Part shown: positions 1 to 5,468 of the stretch, piece by piece | Layout: every line of letters begins with the position of its first letter | How positions within the stretch are numbered: the first letter of the stretch is position 1 | NCBI GenBank assembly: GCA_035569235.1 | Contig: DATMND010000314.1 | Location: 1-5,468, forward strand | Direction of reading: 5' to 3' | Source: JAMXLO01 sp035569235 | Lineage (GTDB): Bacteria > Pseudomonadota > Alphaproteobacteria > Acetobacterales > Acetobacteraceae | DNA length: 5,468 nucleotides | Position numbers and translations under genes: made by a program | The notes under the pieces: generated by a model | The model's input: the letters and a program-made list of their open reading frames with translations, nothing else | The model's database searches: none | What the model was told of the DNA's origin: nothing

Positions 1-1306
1 CGATGCTATCGGCACGAAAGAAGAATCCTGCGGCTCTGTCGACATGCGGCGGCTCGGGCACCCACTGCTCACGAACACAGGCATCGGCGTCGAAGATCGC
101 CCAGATCGGGCCGCCGCCATTCTTGCCATCGCCGATGCCGGCCATCGCCGCGTTCAGCCAGTTGTTTGGATTCCAAACGATGTTTTTCGCGTTCAGGTAA
201 CTGCCCTGAACGTAAGGATTGATCGAATTGTAGTTATTGGTGGTGAACGCCCGACCGGTCTCGTCATAGAACCGCCGGCCCAACATGTTGACCGTGATGA
301 CATCCTGCCAGTCATTCACCAGCAAACCGATGGCGCGGGCCTTGTCGAACACTGCGCTCCCCGGCCGCCAGCGCAAGTTCTGGCAGTTGTACTGGCAGCC
401 AATGGCGGCGGGCTTGGTCACGCTGTAGCCGAATTCACCTGCCTGATTGTACAGCCCCCACAACGCTGCACCGACCTCCATGGCCGCGATCTCGCCGCTC
501 GCATCCTGGTCCGACCACGGCATGCCCGCGAGACCGCAATATTCCTCGGTCAGACGCGGGTCGAACATCCGGCGGAAATTCACGTTGCCCGTCGACCCAC
601 CGGTGGCAACGATCACCGCGTTGCGCGCGCGGACATCAAAGCGGGTGCCATTGGTCTCCACCGCGATGCCCAGCACACGGCCGGAACGCGTCGCCTCACG
701 ATGCAGCGCCACCATGCGGTGCCGGAGCATGATCTCGACGCCGAGCTTACGCGCCGCGATCTCCAGCGGGCGCATCATGCCGTTGCCAGTGGATGTCGTC
801 GCGCGCACTGCCGGATCGACCGGCTTGCCGGTCTGCACCATCGGCCAACCCATCGCCGCACAATGCATCTCGCGGGGTACCGAGTTGCCGACCGCGTTGC
901 CACCGTGTGCATCCGGCGCCTGGTCGATGAACACCACGCCATGCTCCACCAGAAAATCATGCGTGGCGGCGGCGTGATCGCAAAACGCGCGGACGATCTC
1001 ATGGTCATTGTAGCGATAGTCGGGGAAGCCGTTCGGTTCGACCACCGACCAGTCGGTCAGGTCGCGGAACATCAGATCTGCCGAATCCTCGATGCCATGG
1101 GCTCGCTGCGCGCTGTTGCCGCCGCCCAACGGCACGTTGCCGCCGCTGGTGATCGCGTGACCACCGATGTCAGGTTCCACCTCGACCACGATCACCGAGG
1201 CACCCGCTTCGCGCGCCACGATCGCTGCTGGCAACCCGGTGGCACCGGAACCCACAACCACGACGTCGACTTCAACCTGCCAAGCAATATCCCGAATGCC
1301 GGTCAC
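1..1306 (-). CDS. FAD-dependent dehydrogenase, fumarate reductase / 3-ketosteroid dehydrogenase type (3' end outside window)
   Basis: The minus strand is open from about 1330 to the left edge. From the GTG at 1306 it encodes at least 435 residues. The N-terminus holds a Rossmann dinucleotide fold: VVVVGSGATG (GxGxxG at residues 19-24), with Glu42 ending strand 2 as the likely FAD-ribose ligand. A GG..ITSGG segment follows at about 48-56, as in KSTD-like flavoproteins. TGNGMMRPLE lies near 173-182, and the second FAD contact, VIVATGGSTGN, at 231-241. This is the FAD_binding_2 family, which oxidises or reduces C-C bonds next to a carbonyl. Members usually have roughly 500-570 residues, so the C-terminal part, which normally carries a last FAD-binding glycine motif, is missing here. 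Start: GTG at 1306 has AGGA eight bases upstream; the in-frame ATG at 1330 adds eight residues but has no clear SD. It is transcribed divergently from the propeller gene. Substrate is unknown; the steroid link is only family similarity. No internal stop or frameshift was seen. Confidence 0.9.
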   Translation of the reverse strand, partial: MTGIRDIAWQVEVDVVVVGSGATGLPAAIVAREAGASVIVVEVEPDIGGHAITSGGNVPLGGGNSAQRAHGIEDSADLMFRDLTDWSVVEPNGFPDYRYNDHEIVRAFCDHAAATHDFLVEHGVVFIDQAPDAHGGNAVGNSVPREMHCAAMGWPMVQTGKPVDPAVRATTSTGNGMMRPLEIAARKLGVEIMLRHRMVALHREATRSGRVLGIAVETNGTRFDVRARNAVIVATGGSTGNVNFRRMFDPRLTEEYCGLAGMPWSDQDASGEIAAMEVGAALWGLYNQAGEFGYSVTKPAAIGCQYNCQNLRWRPGSAVFDKARAIGLLVNDWQDVITVNMLGRRFYDETGRAFTTNNYNSINPYVQGSYLNAKNIVWNPNNWLNAAMAGIGDGKNGGGPIWAIFDADACVREQWVPEPPHVDRAAGFFFRADSI

Positions 1307-1314
1307 GACTGCGA

Positions 1315-1318
1315 TCCT
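1315..1318 (-). promoter_or_regulatory. Probable ribosome binding site (AGGA) favouring the GTG start of the flavoenzyme
   Basis: On the minus strand AGGA lies eight bases before the GTG at 1306. The competing in-frame ATG at 1330 has only pyrimidine-rich sequence at the same distance. The GTG start leaves about 13 residues before the first beta strand of the FAD fold, a usual length for this family. This site therefore tips the choice to GTG, without proving it. Confidence 0.4.
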
Positions 1319-1380
1319 GTTACATATCATGCGATCTGGCCGGAAAGGGATGGCCTGCACAAGATCGAGACAGAGTGGAT

Positions 1381-1394
1381 GAGCGCGATCGCTC
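1381..1394. repeat. 14-bp dyad GAGCG-CGAT-CGCTC, candidate operator
   Basis: The arms GAGCG and CGCTC are perfect inverted repeats around CGAT, and the core GCGATCGC (1385-1392) is itself an 8-bp palindrome. It lies 75 bases upstream of the gene on the right and 101 bases after the end of the window's first gene, between divergent promoters, where a shared regulator could bind. GCGATCGC is common in GC-rich genomes, so chance is a real alternative. Confidence 0.25.
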
Positions 1395-1481
1395 CAACGG
1401 CCTGTCAGCGCCTTACGTTGTGCGGCGGACCCAGCCAGAGCACCATGCACTTTGAATTGCGAACTGACGTGAGACAGAGAC

Positions 1482-1492
1482 GGGGGGGAAGG
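1482..1492 (+). promoter_or_regulatory. Purine-rich Shine-Dalgarno region of the propeller gene
   Basis: A run of seven G followed by AAGG ends three bases before the ATG at 1496. The core GGGGAAGG can pair with the 16S rRNA tail at a slightly shorter distance than ideal. No comparable site precedes the in-frame ATGs at 1380 or 1445, so this site supports the start at 1496. Confidence 0.5.
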
Positions 1493-1495
1493 CTC

Positions 1496-2464
1496 ATGGC
1501 GGCGGACTACAACATCTGTCTTGGCACGGCCGGCTGGGGTGTATGGCACAGCCCAGATGCCGGAGAATCGTGGACGCGGCATCGGGCCCCCTTTCCCTTG
1601 AACACCCGCATACAGGCGTTGGTTGCCCATCCGAGAGAGGCCCAGACCGTTCTCGCGGGTGGTGATACCGGTATGTTCATCAGCCACGATGGCGGCGCTC
1701 GGTGGGCGCGGATCTCCGCCCAGGGAGATTTGCCCACGATCTGGTCGCTAGCCATCGATCCGGTTGATCCGAACATTCTTTTCGCCGGAACCCGCCCGGC
1801 CGGAGTCTATCGCTCCCTGGATGGAGGACAGCGATGGGAGAAACTGCCCGTGGACATCGCCCGGGAGTGTTCGATCGGCACACCGTTCGTGACCGCCTTG
1901 GCGGTGGACCCGGACGATCATCGTATTGTCTGGGCAGGTGTGGAAATCGACGGCGTCTTCCGCAGCATGGATGGTGGAGACACCTGGACACATCTCACGG
2001 CTGGTATGTACGACCCGGATGTCCACGACATGAAGATCGCAGCGAGGCGGCCCAAGCGCCTGTTCGTCAGTACCGCACGCGATATGTTCATGAGTGACGA
2101 TCTCGGCGACACTTGGCAGGTCCTGGGTATCAAGGACAAATGGCCGCTGCCCTACGCGCGTGGCCTGGCAATCAAGGCCGACGATCCCCGCGTGTTGTTC
2201 GCCGGGTGTGGGCAGACCACGACGGGTGAATGCGGACACGTGCTTCGCACCACCGATTACGGGCAGCGCTGGGAGGTCCTGGCCCTACCCACCCCAGCTA
2301 ACGCGACCCTCTGGGGTATTGCCACGCATCCCGCCAGTGCCGACCGCATCGTCGCGTTCACGCTGTTCGGCGAGGTGTACGTCAGCGAGGACGCCGGTAG
2401 CTCCTGGCGCAAAATTGGGCGTGACTTCGGCGAGATCCGGACAGCAGTTTGGCTGCCGAACTGA
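1496..2464 (+). CDS. Seven-Asp-box (BNR/sortilin-type) beta-propeller protein, predicted cytoplasmic
   Basis: The protein has 322 residues. Seven Asp-boxes (S/T-x-D-x-G-x-x-W) recur every 40-50 residues: SPDAGESW (19-26), SHDGGARW (63-70), SLDGGQRW (107-114), SMDGGDTW (157-164), SDDLGDTW (200-207), TTDYGQRW (252-259) and SEDAGSSW (297-304). Most are preceded by a hydrophobic strand of the type GVYRS or GMFIS, with an LAxDPxDP-like strand about 20 residues before it. This is the layout of a single propeller of the BNR / VPS10 / Ycf48-like superfamily. Asp-boxes are structural turns and do not mark catalysis, and no sialidase FRIP motif or arginine triad is evident, so annotation as a glycosidase would be unsafe. 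The N-terminus MAADYNICLG is no signal peptide, and there is no membrane segment. The start at 1496 is chosen because the first blade begins at once and an SD precedes it. It lies 43 bases before the SDR gene, with which it probably shares a transcript. Its role is unknown; a scaffold or ligand-binding function is a guess. Confidence 0.9.
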   Translation: MAADYNICLGTAGWGVWHSPDAGESWTRHRAPFPLNTRIQALVAHPREAQTVLAGGDTGMFISHDGGARWARISAQGDLPTIWSLAIDPVDPNILFAGTRPAGVYRSLDGGQRWEKLPVDIARECSIGTPFVTALAVDPDDHRIVWAGVEIDGVFRSMDGGDTWTHLTAGMYDPDVHDMKIAARRPKRLFVSTARDMFMSDDLGDTWQVLGIKDKWPLPYARGLAIKADDPRVLFAGCGQTTTGECGHVLRTTDYGQRWEVLALPTPANATLWGIATHPASADRIVAFTLFGEVYVSEDAGSSWRKIGRDFGEIRTAVWLPN

Positions 2465-2491
2465 CATCCTGATCGCCGCCAGCGTAACCGC

Positions 2492-2500
2492 GAGGGAGGA
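2492..2500 (+). promoter_or_regulatory. Strong Shine-Dalgarno site of the SDR gene
   Basis: GAGGGAGGA ends seven bases before the ATG at 2508, at near-ideal spacing. It fixes the SDR start, although the reading frame is open for more than 400 bases upstream inside the propeller gene. Confidence 0.8.
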
Positions 2501-2507
2501 CAATTCA

Positions 2508-3479
2508 ATGAAAGACTTTTCCGGCAGGATCGCCGTGGTGACCGGCGGCGGCTCTGGCATGGGCCGCGAACTCGTGCGCCAACTCGTGGCCGAGGGCTGT
2601 GCCATCGCGATGTGCGATGTGTCCACCCGCGGCATGGCGGAAACCCAGCGCCTGTGCGAGGCGACCGGCCTGCCACAGGGTCTGCGTATCACGTCGCATG
2701 TCGCCGACGTCTCCAATGAGGCCGACGTACTGCGGTTCCGCGACGAGGTTGCTGCCCAGCACGCCACCGATCGCGTCCACCTGCTGTTCAACAACGCCGG
2801 TATCAGCGGCGGCGGAAGCATGGTCGTCAATGATCGGACCGAATGGGAACGTACGTTCAACATCTGCTGGGGTGGTGTCTACCTGAACACCCGTGCCTTC
2901 CTACCAATGCTGCGCGCTGCGGATGAGGCCCACATCGTCAACACCAGCAGCATGAACGGTTTCTGGGCCTCGGTCGGACCTGACACGCCACATACCGCCT
3001 ATTCCGCGGCCAAGTTCGCAGTGAAGGGCTTCACCGAGGCGCTGATTGCTGATTTCCGGATGAACGCGCCCCATATCAGGGTGTCGGTGGTCATGCCGGG
3101 ACATATCGGCACGGGCATTCGCGACAATTCGCTCAAGGTGCAAACAAACACCGATGCGGATGGGCTGAACGCCGCGCAGATTGCGCAGATCCGCACCCGG
3201 CTCACCTCGATGGGCCGCGACGCGGAGAAATATTCCGATGCTGACATCGAACGCATGCATGCCGAGCGTGCCCGGCGCTTCGTCACCGACGCGCCGACCA
3301 GCGCGGCCGAGGCAGCGAAGATCATCCTGGATGGTGTCAGGGCCGATCGGCTCCGTATCCTGGTCGGGCCCGACGCGCACGTCATCGACCGTATGGTGCG
3401 CGAGGACCCCGACCACGCGTACGAACCAGAGTTCTACGAACACTTCGCTGCCGAAGCGGGATGGAATCTCGGCCGATGA
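2508..3479 (+). CDS. Short-chain dehydrogenase/reductase (SDR), NAD(H)-type, with long C-terminal extension
   Basis: The protein has 323 residues. The classical SDR motifs are in order: cofactor loop TGGGSGMG (12-19), Asp37 at the end of strand 2 (typical of NAD(H) preference), ADV at 66-68, NNAG (95-98), catalytic-type Asn118, Ser148 in VNTSSMNG, Tyr165 and Lys169 in YSAAK, and MPG (196-198) followed by Thr202. The tetrad is complete, so it should be an active alcohol/ketone oxidoreductase in the cytoplasm. The distance from Ser148 to Tyr165 is longer than usual because of an insert around GPDTPH (157-162). Classical SDRs have about 250 residues; here an extra helical, charged segment (about 205-265) and a tail to 323 follow the core, perhaps forming the substrate lid. 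The start is set by a strong SD. It follows the propeller gene by 43 bases and is followed by a GC-rich hairpin, so it is probably the last gene of a two-gene operon. Substrate is unknown. Confidence 0.93.
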   Translation: MKDFSGRIAVVTGGGSGMGRELVRQLVAEGCAIAMCDVSTRGMAETQRLCEATGLPQGLRITSHVADVSNEADVLRFRDEVAAQHATDRVHLLFNNAGISGGGSMVVNDRTEWERTFNICWGGVYLNTRAFLPMLRAADEAHIVNTSSMNGFWASVGPDTPHTAYSAAKFAVKGFTEALIADFRMNAPHIRVSVVMPGHIGTGIRDNSLKVQTNTDADGLNAAQIAQIRTRLTSMGRDAEKYSDADIERMHAERARRFVTDAPTSAAEAAKIILDGVRADRLRILVGPDAHVIDRMVREDPDHAYEPEFYEHFAAEAGWNLGR

Positions 3480-3497
3480 CGGCGAAGCGCTGACGTA

Positions 3498-3526
3498 GGG
3501 CCTCGGGCGGCGTCACCCGTTGGCCC
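3498..3526 (+). terminator. GC-rich hairpin after the SDR stop, candidate terminator
   Basis: GGGCC (3498-3502) pairs with GGCCC (3522-3526). Inside this stem CGGG (3504-3507) pairs with CCCG (3516-3519), with a one-by-two-base internal loop and an eight-base apical loop. It begins 19 bases after the SDR stop. There is no T-run on either side, so it is not a textbook intrinsic terminator. It may still stop transcription or protect the 3' end. Confidence 0.4.
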
Positions 3527-3695
3527 GACCCCACAACCGGTTCGATGCGATGCGCGCCCCCTCGGCGGCAGCGGCGAGATGCACCCGGACGATCTCTTCG
3601 GTCACGTACTCGCAGCCGGTGAATGTGCCGAAACCGGAGAGACACCGGGGAACACAGGTCTGAAATCCGACGCGCGACTGTTCGCCGTCATTGAC
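3513..3695 (-). pseudogene. Possible remnant of a gene's 3' end (unrecognised)
   Basis: On the minus strand a frame is open from 3695 to a TGA at 3513-3515. The last 37 or so codons read like real protein, including TGCEYVTEEIVRVHLAAAAE and ending in NRLWGRANG, with a third-position GC bias like that of the neighbouring genes. There is no ATG in this frame, and the part before about 3620 loses the bias. A GTG at 3605 would give a 30-residue protein without a clear SD. It may be the tail of a gene whose front was deleted, a tiny real gene, or chance in GC-rich DNA. I do not recognise the family. It would be convergent with the SDR gene, and its stop lies in the loop of the hairpin at 3498-3526. 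Confidence 0.22.
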
Positions 3696-3714
3696 TCACC
3701 AGTATACGGTCGCT

Positions 3715-3730
3715 GCGCATCAACATGCGC
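3715..3730. repeat. Short dyad GCGCAT-CAAC-ATGCGC, candidate operator
   Basis: Two perfect 6-base arms flank CAAC, 106 bases upstream of the ThDP-enzyme start. Position and symmetry would suit a binding site for a dimeric regulator, or a small hairpin. No regulator gene is present in the window to match it, and dyads of this size also arise by chance. Confidence 0.25.
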
Positions 3731-3836
3731 GTTTCCTGCTCCCTCGGTCAGTGAACCATCGTGCCAGCCGGTGGCGCTGACCCGGCACTGCGGATACCGT
3801 TACGTCAGTTTCAATCTGCGAGCGAACAGCTTCATC

Positions 3837-5468
3837 ATGACATCCGTTTCACCGTCGAACACGATCAGCGGCCGCAGCTCCTTCATCGAACTGCTCAAAT
3901 CGGAAGGTATCACGCACCTCTTCGGCAACCCTGGAACAACCGAGCTGCCGATCATGCACGCGCTCGCCGACTATCCGGAGATGCGCTACGTGCTGGGCTT
4001 GCAGGAGGCTATCGTCGTCGCGATGGCTGACGGCTATGCTCGGGCTTCCGGGAAGTTGGTCGCATGCAACGTTCATGTTGCGCCAGGACTCGGCAACGCC
4101 ATGGGTTCGCTGTTTACGGCGTTCAATTCCGGCACCCCGCTCATCGTGACGGCCGGACAGCAGGAGCAGGGACATGGGCTGACCGAGCCGCTGCTGTATG
4201 CCCCCTTGGTGCCGATCGCCACACCGGTGGTGAAATGGGCGACCGAGGTCACACGGCTCGAAGACCTGCCGCGGATCGTTCACCGCGCCGCAAAGGTAGC
4301 CATGACACCACCGACCGGACCGGTGTTTATCTCCTTGCCGGGCGACATCCTGAACGCGTTCGGCGCGATCGATCTTGGGCAGGCGACGCGGGTCGACACG
4401 CGCGTGCGTCCGTCGGACGAGGCCCTGCATGCTCTTGCCCTGCGATTGTTGGACGCGAAGCGGCCGGTCATTATCGCCGGTCATGAAATCGTGGTAAGCG
4501 ACGCATTCGCCGAGGCGGCACAACTGGCAGAGATGCTGGGGTGCCCGGTCTATGACCAGACGGTGCTGCAAGGGGCGCATTTTCCGAGCGAGCACTCAAC
4601 CTATCTCGGGCCACTCTCGCGCGATCAGAAAACCGTGCGCAGCCGCCTGGAGCCCTTCGACACGGTGATCAGCCTCGGCTCCGACCTCCTGCGCATGTCA
4701 GTCTATAGCGATGTCGAGCCGCTGCCGCCTGATGTCTCGATCATCCAGATCGGATTGCGCGATTGGGAGATGGGCAAGAACTATCCGGCGGAGATCGCGG
4801 TGCGCGCCGATATCAAGGAGACGCTGCGCGTGCTGAGGCCGCTGATCTCCGAACTGGGCGGGGCGGTGCAAGGCAAGCGGGCAGCGGAGCGAACCGCGCA
4901 ATTCACGAAACACAATTGGATCGCACACCGCAAGCAACGTGCAGAGGTCGCGTTGACCAAGGCTGCTGCACTGCCGATCGATTGCGAATGGCTGATGCTC
5001 ACGATCACGGAACTGTTGCCAAAGGGCGCAATTGTCGTTGACGAAGCCCTGACCACCGCGGCCAGTCTGGCGGCCTTTCTGCCCATACGCGATCGCTATG
5101 CCTATTTCGGCAATGTCAGCGGCGGCATTGGTTGGGGCATCGCCGCCGCAGTCGGCATCCAACTCGCACAGCCGGATCGCAGGGTTGTGGCTTTGCTCGG
5201 TGACGGAAGCGCGATGTACTCGATCCAGGCGCTATGGACCGCCGCTCATCACAAGCTGCCGATGACATTTGTCGTGTTCAACAACGGCGGTTACCGGATC
5301 ATCAAGCAGCGGCTCAAGCTGTTCCACAGTACGGATCGCTTCATCGGCATGGATTTTACTGATCCCCCAATCGAGTTCGCGGCGCTCGCGGCGGCGCTTG
5401 GTGTACAGGGCCATCGGGTCGAAACCCCGGCTGCGTTTAAAGCCGCCTTTGCCGATGCTGTCGCGGCC
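3837..5468 (+). CDS. ThDP-dependent decarboxylase/lyase, benzoylformate-decarboxylase-like (3' end outside window)
   Basis: The frame is open from the ATG at 3837 to the right edge (544 codons). Domain order is that of the acetolactate synthase / benzoylformate decarboxylase (BFD) family. The PYR domain has FGNPGTTELP (29-38), the ThDP-activating Glu57 in LQEA, His80 in VHVAPGLGNAMG, and closes with PPTGPVFISLP (about 158-168). A central domain follows. The PP domain has the Mg/ThDP motif GDGS (455-458) and NN (482-483), 24 residues apart. The stretch GDGSAMYSIQALWTAA closely resembles BFD as I remember it. BFD has about 528 residues, so only a short C-terminal tail is missing. The enzyme should cleave or join a C-C bond next to a carbonyl (2-keto acid decarboxylation or carboligation). 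Aligned by eye with BFD, Ser26 becomes Thr34 and the second catalytic His281 becomes Ser288, so plain benzoylformate decarboxylation is doubtful. The SD is weak, but later ATGs would remove the PYR motif. No sign of a regulatory ACT partner, which argues against true acetolactate synthase. Confidence 0.92.
   Translation, partial: MTSVSPSNTISGRSSFIELLKSEGITHLFGNPGTTELPIMHALADYPEMRYVLGLQEAIVVAMADGYARASGKLVACNVHVAPGLGNAMGSLFTAFNSGTPLIVTAGQQEQGHGLTEPLLYAPLVPIATPVVKWATEVTRLEDLPRIVHRAAKVAMTPPTGPVFISLPGDILNAFGAIDLGQATRVDTRVRPSDEALHALALRLLDAKRPVIIAGHEIVVSDAFAEAAQLAEMLGCPVYDQTVLQGAHFPSEHSTYLGPLSRDQKTVRSRLEPFDTVISLGSDLLRMSVYSDVEPLPPDVSIIQIGLRDWEMGKNYPAEIAVRADIKETLRVLRPLISELGGAVQGKRAAERTAQFTKHNWIAHRKQRAEVALTKAAALPIDCEWLMLTITELLPKGAIVVDEALTTAASLAAFLPIRDRYAYFGNVSGGIGWGIAAAVGIQLAQPDRRVVALLGDGSAMYSIQALWTAAHHKLPMTFVVFNNGGYRIIKQRLKLFHSTDRFIGMDFTDPPIEFAALAAALGVQGHRVETPAAFKAAFADAVAA

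Larger units (their letters stand above)
1307..1495. other. Divergent intergenic region between flavoenzyme and propeller operon
   Basis: These 189 bases separate two divergently transcribed genes and should hold both promoters. I found no convincing -35/-10 pair in either direction. The region does hold a 14-bp dyad at 1381-1394 and a run of seven G just before the propeller start. Two in-frame ATGs (1380 and 1445) could extend the propeller protein upstream, but the added residues show no signal peptide and no propeller motif, so I treat this stretch as non-coding. Confidence 0.5.
3480..3836. other. Intergenic gap between SDR and ThDP-enzyme genes
   Basis: These 357 bases hold no convincing plus-strand gene. 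They contain a GC-rich hairpin at 3498-3526, a minus-strand coding-like stretch ending at 3513, and a short dyad at 3715-3730. A promoter for the ThDP gene is expected here. TTGACT (3691-3696) and TATACG (3703-3708) look like promoter boxes but are only six bases apart, so they cannot work as a pair. From about 3731 to the ATG at 3837 I see no further recognisable element. Confidence 0.5.

Noticed and set aside
447..977. 176-codon plus-strand open frame opposite the flavoenzyme
   Set aside because: Antisense to a clear FAD-binding protein; its product is low-complexity Arg/Ser/Pro-rich without motif.
1385..1392. GCGATCGC as a special repeat such as cyanobacterial HIP1
   Set aside because: A single perfect copy between genes in an otherwise non-cyanobacterial context; such octamers are frequent by chance in GC-rich DNA.
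1748..2239. 163-codon minus-strand open frame opposite the propeller gene
   Set aside because: It lies inside a gene with seven regular Asp-boxes on the plus strand; no domain and no SD.
2901..3443. 180-codon minus-strand open frame opposite the SDR
   Set aside because: The SDR motifs on the plus strand explain this DNA. The minus-strand frame is a composition effect.
3382..3645. 87-codon minus-strand open frame at the SDR end
   Set aside because: Very Arg-rich product, half of it antisense to the SDR; a different minus-strand frame (ending at 3513) is the more protein-like one here.
3695..3706. Minus-strand TATACT (-10-like) followed by GGTGAG and an ATG
   Set aside because: No -35 box at a proper distance, and the ATG opens only a short frame with no domain.
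3691..3708. TTGACT and TATACG as a promoter for the ThDP gene
   Set aside because: Only six bases separate the boxes; 16-18 are needed.
3849..4595. 248-codon open frame on the minus strand
   Set aside because: It is fully antisense to the ThDP enzyme, whose motifs are unambiguous. Its product shows no recognisable domain and has the Arg/His-rich look of antisense GC-rich DNA.
3837..5468. Naming the ThDP enzyme ilvB or mdlC
   Set aside because: No acetolactate synthase small subunit next to it, and the apparent loss of a BFD catalytic histidine; a specific symbol is not supported.

Overview
The window looks like ordinary bacterial chromosome from a GC-rich organism. Codons are strongly GC-biased at the third position, genes are closely spaced, and Shine-Dalgarno (SD) sites are purine-rich. 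The gene set (an FAD_binding_2-type dehydrogenase, an SDR and a benzoylformate-decarboxylase-like ThDP enzyme) would fit a catabolically versatile proteobacterium, for example an alphaproteobacterium such as a sphingomonad, or an actinomycete. The lineage is an inference from composition and gene content; no rRNA or marker gene is present. I see no tRNA, rRNA, CRISPR array, insertion sequence or phage gene.

Layout. (1) Bases 1-1306, minus strand: an FAD-dependent dehydrogenase of the fumarate reductase / 3-ketosteroid dehydrogenase superfamily, whose 3' end lies outside the window. (2) Bases 1307-1495: a divergent intergenic region with a 14-bp dyad. (3) Bases 1496-2464, plus strand: a seven-Asp-box (BNR/sortilin-type) beta-propeller protein without a signal peptide. 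(4) Bases 2508-3479, plus strand: a classical-type SDR with a long C-terminal extension, 43 bases after the propeller gene and behind a strong SD, so very probably in the same operon. (5) Bases 3480-3836: a 357-base gap with a GC-rich hairpin just after the SDR stop, a small minus-strand coding-like stretch that may be a gene remnant, and a second short dyad. (6) Bases 3837-5468, plus strand: a ThDP-dependent decarboxylase/lyase that runs off the right edge and lacks only its last few residues.

Together the genes suggest a small-molecule catabolic cluster. The SDR could oxidise an alcohol to a ketone (or the reverse), the flavoenzyme could desaturate a ring or chain next to a carbonyl, and the ThDP enzyme could cleave or form a C-C bond next to a carbonyl. 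The substrate cannot be read from the sequence. The two largest genes are both cut by the window edges. A long antisense frame opposite the flavoenzyme gene runs in phase into the propeller gene and could mislead a naive gene caller.
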